Positions 1 to 4,935 of a stretch of DNA of 6,205 bases are shown here, one piece after another. Within the stretch, counting starts at the first letter, position 1; every line of letters begins with the position of its first letter. The DNA is from Acidobacteriota bacterium. GTDB taxonomy: Bacteria > Acidobacteriota > HRBIN11. The notes under the pieces were generated by a model. The model saw only the letters and a list, made by a program, of their open reading frames with translations, was not told where the DNA came from and did not search any database. The DNA lies in NCBI GenBank assembly GCA_030550225.1, contig JAUQPV010000160.1, positions 1-6,205 on the forward strand, in the 5' to 3' direction. The translations under genes and the position numbers were made by a program.

Positions 1-72
1 GTGAGGATGCCTGGGCTTCGCTCCCGACCCCCAGCGTCAAATTGCATCCGACCTATTTGTCCGATCAGACCG

Positions 73-1029
73 ATGACGCGCATTCTTTTTTTCGGAACGC
101 CGCACGCCGCCGTTCGGGTCTTGGAGGCCCTGGCCCAGTGGCCGATGGGGACCGTCGTAGGTATCGTCACGGCCCCGGACCGCCCCCGGGGCCGGGGTCA
201 GCAGGTCGAGCCGACGCCGGTAAAGGCCTGGGCCATCCGAGCCCAGCTCCCGGTCTTTCAACCAGACACGTTGAAACGGCCCGAGGTCGCCCGGGCCCTT
301 CGGGCGTGGTCGGCCGACGTGTTCATCGTGACGGCCTACGGCTTCATCCTGCCGCCGGTCGTCCTGCAAATCCCGCCCCACGGGTGCCTGAATGTTCACT
401 TCTCGCTCCTCCCCAAGTACCGAGGGGCCGCCCCGGTCGCTCGGGCCCTGCTGGCTGGGGAACGGGAGACCGGTGTGACGATCATCCGGATGAATGAGCG
501 GATGGACGCTGGCCCGATCCTTGCCCAGCGCGTCGTCCCGATTCGGGACGACGATACGACGGGAACCCTGGAGGACCGGTTAGCTCGGGCGGGCGCCGCC
601 CTGCTCATCGAGGTCTTGCCGGACTACCTGGCCGGCCGACTCCAGCCGGTCGAGCAGGACGAGTCGGCCGCCACGTTCGCCCCGAAGGTCCAGAAAGAGG
701 AAGGCCGGATCCGATGGGACCGACCGGCCGAGTGGATCGAACGTCAGGTCCGGGCGATGGACCCGTGGCCCTCGGCCTACACGTGGTGGCGGGGGCGACT
801 CCTGAAAATCACCCGGGCTCGGGTCGTGCCGGACATGGATGACGAAGTGCCGGGGACGACAGTCTACGTGGACAAGAAGCGATGGATCGTCGCCTGTGGC
901 CAGGATGCCCTGGAGCTCCTGGAGGTCCAGCTGGAGAGCCGTCCCCGGATGGCTGTCTCGGCATTCCTGCAGGGGCACCCCGTCCGCTTGGGAGAACGCC
1001 TGGAAGAGGCCGGGCCAGGGGCGCCGTGA
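73..1029 (+). CDS. fmt: Methionyl-tRNA formyltransferase
   Basis: Transfers the formyl group of 10-formyltetrahydrofolate to the amino group of Met on initiator tRNA, in the cytoplasm, for translation initiation. The 318-residue length is close to the E. coli enzyme (about 315). Visible signatures are the N-terminal ILFFGTP strand-loop (4-10), PDRPRGRGQQVEPTPVK (35-51), the folate-binding/catalytic block LNVHFSLLPKYRGAAP (106-121) and MDAGPIL (144-150). The catalytic Asn, His and Asp fall at N107, H109 and D145, matching E. coli N106/H108/D144. The C-terminal OB-like domain covers about 205-318 and ends in FLQGHPVRLG. I chose ATG 73 because the family begins almost directly with the RILFFGTP strand; the frame is open back to GTG 1, but that adds 24 unconserved residues. 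No Shine-Dalgarno is visible before ATG 73. The sequence shows no truncation or missing catalytic residue. Confidence 0.96.
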   Translation: MTRILFFGTPHAAVRVLEALAQWPMGTVVGIVTAPDRPRGRGQQVEPTPVKAWAIRAQLPVFQPDTLKRPEVARALRAWSADVFIVTAYGFILPPVVLQIPPHGCLNVHFSLLPKYRGAAPVARALLAGERETGVTIIRMNERMDAGPILAQRVVPIRDDDTTGTLEDRLARAGAALLIEVLPDYLAGRLQPVEQDESAATFAPKVQKEEGRIRWDRPAEWIERQVRAMDPWPSAYTWWRGRLLKITRARVVPDMDDEVPGTTVYVDKKRWIVACGQDALELLEVQLESRPRMAVSAFLQGHPVRLGERLEEAGPGAP

Positions 1030-1035
1030 TATAAT
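1027..1035 (+). promoter_or_regulatory. Extended -10 promoter element (TGATATAAT) overlapping the fmt stop codon
   Basis: The bases TGA of the fmt stop plus TATAAT form a perfect TGnTATAAT extended -10 box, a striking match in GC-rich DNA. No good -35 hexamer lies 16-18 bases upstream, which is tolerated by extended -10 promoters. Transcription would start near 1042 and give a leader of about 90 bases, containing the heptad array, before the gene at 1136. The box is seen directly; promoter activity is inferred. Confidence 0.45.
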
Positions 1036-1045
1036 GCCATCGGTA

Positions 1046-1088
1046 TCAGGTGTCGGGAACTGGGTGGTTAGGCGTCGGGTGGGCAGGG
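1046..1088 (+). repeat. Degenerate heptamer array (TYRGGYG type) between fmt and the HolA-like gene
   Basis: Consecutive units are TCAGGTG, TCGGGAA, CTGGGTGG (8 bases), TTAGGCG, TCGGGTG and GGCAGGG. They share a 7-base period and a central G run. The array resembles the better-preserved TTGGGTG array at 3071-3131. It lies in the presumed leader of the next gene. Its function is unknown. Confidence 0.5.
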
Positions 1089-1135
1089 ACCCGACGTTTC
1101 CTGCTGGCATGCCGCATGTCCGCGGCGGGGCGTGT

Positions 1136-2185
1136 ATGGCTCGAAAACGGAAGGCACCCGTCTCGAAGGCCCGTCCTTCGACGGCCGCCGTGTCGCCTGA
1201 GCAGGTCCGGGCATGGGGCGTCCCTGTAGGGGATTTCCCGGCCTTCCTGACGGCTCACAAGCAGTGGGCCTCATGTTCGGTGTTCGTCTGCTTAGCGGAG
1301 CCGCCTTTCCTGGCGATGAAGGCCCAAGACTACGTCTGGAAGGTGCTCCGTAAGAAGTATCCCGGCATCCGTCGGTGGGACCAAATCCAGACCTGGCCTG
1401 AGACGGGGTCGGCCCTGCTGTCCGTCGTCTTCTTGGTCCAGCTCCCGGTAGCGTCCCTGTCGGCCGATCTCTTCGAACGCCACACGCAGGTCATCCTGCG
1501 GGCACCGCCGGGTCTACTATGGTGGGTCGAGGGGTGGCCCCCTTGGTCCGAGTCGGTTTGGCGATCCTTGGGTTCTCGGGCGTGGGTCCTCCATCAGCCG
1601 GCCCTGGGACCGGCGGACTTCCCTGGCTGGGTCGTTCGGCTGGCCCGGGCTTTTCGGCTGACGATGTCGCCAGCCCTGGCCCAACGGCTAACGGCGGCCG
1701 TCTTTCTGGACGTCGTCCCCGTGATTCAGGCTTTCGAGAACCTGGCGGTCGTCGAACCGAGTCGGCCCCTGGAATGGGCGGACATCGAACCTTACCTGCC
1801 GGCGTCGGCCCGTCAGACCTCGGCCGCCACGGTCCTGCCCTGGGTCCTGAACAAGGACTACGACCGCCTTCTTTCGTTCATCGCCCGACTGGACCCGGCG
1901 GCCCTGGATGTAGATACTTTTCTTCGGCAGAGCTTCGAGCTCTGGCGGCTGTGGGTCTTGACGGGGCGCCTGTCCGAGTACGACCCGGCGGCCTGGAGTC
2001 GCTGGAGTATTGGCCGTCGCTTGTATCAAGAGCATCATCGTTGGGGGGCGACCCTGACGGCGGCCCAATGGCAGGCATGGGCCCAGGAAGCGGCCCGTCT
2101 GGAGGTATGGGCCCGCAAGACCGACGTCTCGCCGGCCAGTCTGTTGGCCGTCAGCTTCTTGCGATGGTTACGGGTCTTAGCATGA
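1136..2185 (+). CDS. Probable divergent DNA polymerase III subunit delta (HolA-like clamp-loader protein)
   Basis: If correct, this subunit of the cytoplasmic clamp loader opens the sliding clamp during DNA replication. The 349-residue length is near E. coli HolA (343). The identification rests on layout rather than a signature motif. After a basic tail (1-20) comes a strand and helix, SVFVCLAEPPFLAMKAQDYV (48-67), in the place of the usual LYGEExFL segment. A strand, QVILRAP (118-124), sits where HolA has its 'rrLVVVR' strand. Next are a helical part with SPALAQRL...VIQAFENLAV (178-205) like the 'gnDlxxlexELeKL' region, and a helical C-terminal domain (235-349) ending AARLEVWARKTDVSPASLLAVSFLRWL-like (319-345), where HolA has its conserved 'aDxxiKtG...P...Le' helix. 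No Walker A is present, as expected for delta. ATG 1136 is preceded by GGCGGGG; ATG 1109 in frame is an alternative. It could be an unrelated family of unknown function. Confidence 0.45.
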   Translation: MARKRKAPVSKARPSTAAVSPEQVRAWGVPVGDFPAFLTAHKQWASCSVFVCLAEPPFLAMKAQDYVWKVLRKKYPGIRRWDQIQTWPETGSALLSVVFLVQLPVASLSADLFERHTQVILRAPPGLLWWVEGWPPWSESVWRSLGSRAWVLHQPALGPADFPGWVVRLARAFRLTMSPALAQRLTAAVFLDVVPVIQAFENLAVVEPSRPLEWADIEPYLPASARQTSAATVLPWVLNKDYDRLLSFIARLDPAALDVDTFLRQSFELWRLWVLTGRLSEYDPAAWSRWSIGRRLYQEHHRWGATLTAAQWQAWAQEAARLEVWARKTDVSPASLLAVSFLRWLRVLA

Positions 2186-2197
2186 TACATGAGAAGT

Positions 2198-2257
2198 CCC
2201 GGATGCCGGGCGTCTGGCCCCAGGACCCAGACTCGTCCGGAGTCCCTGGACCCTGCG
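2198..2257 (+). repeat. Imperfect hairpins and CCCWGGA-like heptads upstream of the rlmB-type gene
   Basis: CCCGG-ATG-CCGGG (2198-2210) is a small hairpin. The heptads CCCAGGA and CCCAGAC (2219-2232) and CCCTGGA and CCCTGCG (2244-2257) flank a centre. There GACTC (2230-2234) pairs with GAGTC (2240-2244) across a 5-base loop, and CCAGG (2220-2224) can pair with CCTGG (2245-2249) with one bulged side. There is no T-run after it, so an intrinsic terminator is unlikely. It may be an mRNA-leader structure or simply a repeat remnant. Confidence 0.4.
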
Positions 2258-2276
2258 ACTTGTCCGGCTGAGAGGG

Positions 2277-2283
2277 AAGGTGG
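2277..2283 (+). promoter_or_regulatory. Shine-Dalgarno site for the TrmH/RlmB-type gene
   Basis: AAGGTGG lies four bases before ATG 2288. It fixes the start inside a reading frame that stays open back to 2189. Confidence 0.65.
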
Positions 2284-2287
2284 GACC

Positions 2288-3067
2288 ATGACAGCGCCGG
2301 AATCAAAGCGGCCTTCGACGGTTCATCGGGAGCCGAAGGAATCCATGCCCCTCTGGGTCAGCGGGGTCCATGCGGTCAAGGAGGTCCTCCGCGCCAAGCC
2401 GGACCAGGTCGACCTGATCGTCTTAGTCGGTCGACATCCCTCGCACCGCATGTTCATCGCCATGGCGAAGGAACACGGGATTCCCTACACGACGGCCGAA
2501 GAGCGACTCCCCGAGTTCCTGCGCCGGAGGAAGCACGCTCCTGTGTTCGCCCGGCTGGCGGCTTTTCGGTACGCCGACCCGGAAGACCTCCTGGAAGCGG
2601 TCCGGCCGACGACGATCTTTCTCGTCCTGGACCACGTTCAGGACCCCACGAACCTGGGCAATGTCATGCGGACGGCGGCCGGGGCCGGGGTGCAGGGGAT
2701 CTTCATCCCACGGCACCGGGGCGTTCGGGTCACGCCGACGGTCGCCCACGTCGCTTCCGGGGCGCTCACTTACGTCCCCGTCGCCCGTTACGGGAGCCTC
2801 CAGCAACTCATCCAACAGCTTCAAGAGCGGGGCGTGTGGGTCGTGGCCGCCGACCCCTATGCGCCCGAGCCGTGGTTCGCCCTCAAGGGAAACCGGCCCA
2901 TCGCTTTAGTCCTGGGCCATGAGGGGGAGGGCTTGACCAAGACGGCCCTGCAGCTATGCGACCAGACGGTCCGCATCCCGATGATTCATCTGGAGTCGTT
3001 GAACGTCGCCGCCTCGGCGGCTATCCTCTTGTACGAAGTCGTACGTCAGCGAATGACGGCCGCTTGA
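2288..3067 (+). CDS. rlmB: 23S rRNA (guanosine-2'-O-)-methyltransferase, RlmB/TrmH family (SPOUT)
   Basis: Predicted SPOUT-fold methyltransferase that 2'-O-methylates ribose in RNA with S-adenosylmethionine. By length and N-terminal domain it fits RlmB, which modifies 23S rRNA. It has 259 residues against 243 in E. coli. An N-terminal L30e-like substrate-binding domain (about 20-95) begins PLWVSGVHAVKEVL. The SPOUT domain has all three TrmH motifs: motif 1 DPTNLGNVMRTA (119-130), with N122 and R128; motif 2 LVLGHEGEGL (207-216), with E212; and motif 3 IPMIHLESLNVAASAAILLYE (230-250), with S237 and N239 in the knotted SAM pocket. The usual Gly of motif 3 (IPMxG) is His234, and the family's HQG linker motif reads HAP (83-85). 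The start is set by the AAGGTGG site. The precise RNA target is inferred; another TrmH-family specificity is possible. Confidence 0.88.
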   Translation: MTAPESKRPSTVHREPKESMPLWVSGVHAVKEVLRAKPDQVDLIVLVGRHPSHRMFIAMAKEHGIPYTTAEERLPEFLRRRKHAPVFARLAAFRYADPEDLLEAVRPTTIFLVLDHVQDPTNLGNVMRTAAGAGVQGIFIPRHRGVRVTPTVAHVASGALTYVPVARYGSLQQLIQQLQERGVWVVAADPYAPEPWFALKGNRPIALVLGHEGEGLTKTALQLCDQTVRIPMIHLESLNVAASAAILLYEVVRQRMTAA

Positions 3068-3070
3068 GGA

Positions 3071-3131
3071 TTGGGGTGTTGGGTATTAGGTGTTGGGTGT
3101 TAAAGAAGAGGGCCCAGCACCCAACACCCAA
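3071..3131 (+). repeat. TTGGGTG heptamer array with inverted copies (hairpin-forming)
   Basis: The left half reads TTGGGGTG, TTGGGTA, TTAGGTG, TTGGGTG (3071-3099). The right half has two inverted units, CACCCAA CACCCAA (3118-3131). GGTGTTGGGTG (3089-3099) pairs perfectly with CACCCAACACC (3118-3128), an 11-bp stem with an 18-base loop; shifting register gives a 13-bp stem with one bulged G against 3071-3084. There is no T-run after it. It starts four bases after the methyltransferase stop and ends 20 bases before the AAA+ gene start. It could act as an attenuator or processing structure, or be a selfish intergenic repeat. Confidence 0.7.
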
Positions 3132-3150
3132 TTCCCCAGCCAGGTGGGTC

Positions 3151-4092
3151 ATGCCGGTCCGGAAATTGAAGGAAGCCCCCGTCCTGATGGGCATCAGCGA
3201 GCCCTGGCTTCAACTGACCGAGAGCCTGCACCTGGTCGTGCGCGACCGGGCGGGCCTGGTCCTGCACGGCGAGCCGGGGGTCGGTAAGACGGCCTTATGG
3301 GAATACGCCCTGCACCTCCGGGGACAGGGGAGTTATGTCTGGATCGATGCCCGTCATCCTCGGAGCTTGGCCGAATGGACCCGGGCCATCCAGCGGCGGC
3401 AGGCCTTCTTTCTTTACCACTGGCACGAATGGCCCCCGGCCTGGATGGAGAAGGCCCTGACGGTGCTCCGCAAGACCCGGAACGGCCTCGTCTGGGGTGC
3501 CTCCTTGGTCATGATGCAGGCCGAAGAAGCTCGGCAATGGTGGCAACGGTGGCAGATGGAACGCCTGCCCGTCTATCTTCTCCACGTCCCCCCGCTCCGG
3601 GAGCGGTCCGAGGACATCCCCGTCATCGCTCAGCGGGTCCTGGAGGACACGGCCCGCCAGTATCAGCGACCGGCTCGGGGCTTCACCGTCGAGGCGATGG
3701 AGCGCCTGCGCCTGCACCCCTGGTGGGGCAACGTCCGGGAGCTCATCGAGGTCGTCAAACAGGCCGTGTTTCGCCAATCGTCGGGCCTGTTCATCGAGCT
3801 GGCGACGGTCCAGAAGGCCATCCGTCAGGCGCACTTCATCTCGGACCGGGCCGACCTGCAGGCCCAGTGGGAGACGTTCGTCTCTCGGATTCTCCGATAT
3901 CTCTTCGAGCACCCCGAGGTCGGCCATCGGATTCGGCCTTGGCCCTTTATTTTGGGAGAAGTCCGCCGCCTGACGGCCCAGTCAGTCCTGCAACTCTTAC
4001 AGGTCCGGGAAGAAGACGCCGCCCGCATCTTGGGTGTATCCTTACGGACGCTCCGCCAGTACCTAAAACAACGGCCCGACCACTGGGTATAA
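3151..4092 (+). CDS. Degenerate NtrC-like AAA+ protein with Fis-type HTH, lacking GAFTGA and Walker B acids
   Basis: Likely cytoplasmic DNA-binding regulator derived from the sigma-54 activator (bEBP) family; its targets are unknown. In 313 residues it has no receiver or sensor domain. The AAA+ module (about 11-230) starts VLMGISEPWL like 'iiGxSxxm' and has Walker A GEPGVGKT (40-47) with K46. The family landmarks PPLRERSEDIP (147-157) and WWGNVREL (191-198, normally WPGNVREL) are unmistakable. The C-terminus has EDAARILGVSLRTLRQYLK (288-306), a Fis-type helix-turn-helix. Walker B, normally LFLDE, reads FFLYH (86-90), so the Asp and Glu are Tyr89 and His90. The Walker A-to-B distance is about 20 residues shorter than in NtrC, and the GAFTGA sigma-54 contact loop is absent. 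R138 aligns with one arginine finger; the other position is Gln. ATG 3151 follows AGGTGG. Classical sigma-54 activation looks impossible; a repressor or structural role is inferred. Confidence 0.8.
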   Translation: MPVRKLKEAPVLMGISEPWLQLTESLHLVVRDRAGLVLHGEPGVGKTALWEYALHLRGQGSYVWIDARHPRSLAEWTRAIQRRQAFFLYHWHEWPPAWMEKALTVLRKTRNGLVWGASLVMMQAEEARQWWQRWQMERLPVYLLHVPPLRERSEDIPVIAQRVLEDTARQYQRPARGFTVEAMERLRLHPWWGNVRELIEVVKQAVFRQSSGLFIELATVQKAIRQAHFISDRADLQAQWETFVSRILRYLFEHPEVGHRIRPWPFILGEVRRLTAQSVLQLLQVREEDAARILGVSLRTLRQYLKQRPDHWV

Positions 4093-4093
4093 G

Positions 4094-4143
4094 GTGGGAT
4101 GCGGGATGGGGTCCGGGGACCGGAGCATAGACTGAGCATAGAC
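4094..4143 (+). repeat. G-rich heptads and a 10-base direct repeat after the AAA+ gene
   Basis: GTGGGAT, GCGGGAT, GGGGTCC, GGGGACC (4094-4121) keep a 7-base period, and GGTCC-GG-GGACC inside them is a small palindrome. They are followed by GAGCATAGAC at 4123-4132 and again at 4134-4143 (11-base period). The ATAGACC in this stretch is the reverse complement of the GGTCTAT heptamer at 4591-4618. No T-run follows, so this is not a standard terminator. Confidence 0.5.
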
Positions 4144-4239
4144 CGTAGACTTCGGCGGCACCGGAACCGCCTCGCCTTAACATAGGCGTTCGGTTCGTGA
4201 AAAACCCGCATGGATTCGGCTTTTCCGACCCTTCGGGGA

Positions 4240-4288
4240 GGACGGTTTTTCAAGCATCGTGACGTCGTCACGTCGTGACGACGTGACG
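4240..4288 (-). repeat. Repeat module 1: four CGTSACGN octamers plus TTGAAAAACCG core
   Basis: Read on the minus strand: CGTCACGT, CGTCACGA, CGTGACGA, CGTCACGA, then the 17-base core TGCTTGAAAAACCGTCC. Because CGTGACG and CGTCACG are mutual reverse complements, the run also contains perfect palindromes of 7+1+7 bases (4258-4272 and 4266-4280). Confidence 0.7.
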
Positions 4289-4336
4289 GAGTTTAGAAAG
4301 AAGCCGTCGCCGGGGCGAATGGCCCGAGATGGGCCT

Positions 4337-4377
4337 CGTCACGTCGTTACGCCGTCACGTAGCTTGAAAAATCGTGC
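4337..4377 (+). repeat. Repeat module 2: three CGTYACGN octamers plus TTGAAAAATCG core
   Basis: CGTCACGT, CGTTACGC, CGTCACGT, then AGCTTGAAAAATCGTGC. The core matches module 1 (opposite strand) at 14 of 17 positions and is in the same phase relative to the octamers. Confidence 0.7.
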
Positions 4378-4466
4378 TTTCCGGGCGATGGAAAAGGTTG
4401 TTCTGACGCCATTCTCACGAACCGAACAGCTCTGCCAAGTGGGTCGGCTATGGCCTGGCCGGACGT

Positions 4467-4499
4467 CGTCCCTTCGTCCCTTTGTCTGAGAAATCGTGT
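4467..4499 (+). repeat. Repeat module 3: two CGTCCCTT octamers plus CTGAGAAATCG core
   Basis: CGTCCCTT twice in tandem, then TGTCTGAGAAATCGTGT. The octamer differs from modules 1 and 2, but the core matches module 2 at 12 of 17 positions and sits at the same offset. Confidence 0.55.
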
Positions 4500-4554
4500 T
4501 TTCGAAGGGGGGCTCTTTTCCGCTTCTCATCACACTTTTAATTCCCGAGGGGCG

Positions 4555-4935
4555 ATGCGCAGAGGACGGTCGAATCGCCCGGTCAAGTCCATGGTCTGGG
4601 GTCTATGGTCTATGGTCCTTTGCCTTGCATCGTGCGTCGTGGGGGTTGCCTGCCATGGGTGGCCGCCGGGTCGGTGGGTCGAGGGGAATCAATTCGTCAT
4701 CGCCCCTTACGCATACCGGGGCGAGACGATTACCTTGAAGGTCCTCGTTTCACCCCGGTGGCAGGACGGGACTCGTCTGCGGGTCGCCGACGCCAGCCCG
4801 TCCGTCTTCATCCGCTTTGAAAACGCCGACCGGTTTCCCTGGGAGACAGGGCGAGTCTATCTCGTGACCTTCGAATGTCGGGCCGGGAGTCTCTACTGGG
4901 ACAACTGGGTCCGCCGCACTCAGCCGCTACGATGA
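4555..4935 (+). CDS. Small exported or membrane-anchored protein of unknown function
   Basis: I do not recognise a family. The 126 residues start with a basic segment (MRRGRSNRPVK) and a hydrophobic stretch (13-34), which looks like a signal peptide or anchor. LASC (24-27) is a lipobox-like match, but more hydrophobic residues and a second Cys (C33) follow, so lipidation at C27 or C33 is uncertain. The remainder (about 40-126) alternates short strands, for example TITLKVLV, PSVFIRFEN and RVYLVTFECRAG, suggesting a small beta-rich, possibly OB-like domain. ATG 4555 was chosen because GAGGGG lies just upstream (4547-4552). In-frame ATGs at 4591 and 4612 are alternatives, and the DNA between them is a heptamer array, so the true N-terminus is open to doubt. 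It ends convergently with the methyltransferase, the two frames overlapping by nine bases. Confidence 0.6.
   Translation: MRRGRSNRPVKSMVWGLWSMVLCLASCVVGVACHGWPPGRWVEGNQFVIAPYAYRGETITLKVLVSPRWQDGTRLRVADASPSVFIRFENADRFPWETGRVYLVTFECRAGSLYWDNWVRRTQPLR
4591..4618 (+). repeat. Four tandem heptamers (ATGGTCT) inside the small-protein gene
   Basis: ATGGTCT, GGGGTCT, ATGGTCT, ATGGTCC run without interruption. They encode part of the hydrophobic segment (from Met13). The unit is the reverse complement of the ATAGACC found at 4138-4144, so intergenic repeat sequence seems to have entered the coding frame, or the frame has been annotated too far upstream. Confidence 0.65.

Larger units (their letters stand above)
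4188..4427. repeat. Inverted-repeat-bounded intergenic element (MITE-like or palindromic repeat)
   Basis: GTTCGGTTCGTGA (4188-4200) is perfectly complementary to TCACGAACCGAAC (4415-4427). Nested inside, TTTTTCAAGC (4246-4255) is the perfect inverse of GCTTGAAAAA (4362-4371), and the adjoining octamer runs are also largely complementary. The whole could extrude as a long imperfect cruciform or fold as an RNA hairpin. No target-site duplication is evident outside the ends, so a mobile origin is not shown. Confidence 0.5.
4093..4554. other. Gene-free repeat-rich intergenic region (462 bases)
   Basis: The open frames across this stretch are low-complexity translations of repeats, with no recognisable domain or ribosome site. 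Content: heptads (4094-4143), a 13-bp inverted repeat (4188-4200 and 4415-4427), three octamer-plus-core modules (4240-4288, 4337-4377, 4467-4499), and the leader of the small gene at 4555. A GC-rich weak hairpin with TTTTT (4225-4250) could be a poor terminator for the left-hand operon. I see no tRNA, no CRISPR array and no convincing promoter. Confidence 0.6.

Noticed and set aside
1..72. Upstream extension of fmt to GTG at position 1
   Set aside because: The extra 24 residues are unlike any Fmt N-terminus, and the family begins almost directly at the RILFFGTP strand encoded from ATG 73.
839..1135. Extension of the HolA-like frame back into fmt
   Set aside because: It overlaps the conserved end of fmt in another frame and contains shadow-like composition; ATG 1136 or 1109 is more credible.
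1519..2271. Long alternative + strand frame of 250 codons over the HolA-like gene
   Set aside because: Gly/Pro/Arg-rich shadow typical of GC-rich DNA, with no ribosome site and no domain.
3295..4130. Long frames on both strands over the AAA+ gene
   Set aside because: The family motifs lie only in the 3151-4092 frame; the others are composition shadows.
4225..4250. Intrinsic terminator (CCGACCC-TTC-GGG...CGG followed by TTTTT)
   Set aside because: The stem has an unequal internal loop and only short paired runs, and the T-run belongs to the inverted TTGAAAAA repeat core; kept only as a weak possibility.
4257..4360. CRISPR array
   Set aside because: Units are 8 bases with no unique spacers of 25-40 bases and no cas genes.
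4259..4533. Small frames on both strands in the gene-free region
   Set aside because: They translate the octamer and core repeats, with no ribosome sites or conserved-looking segments.
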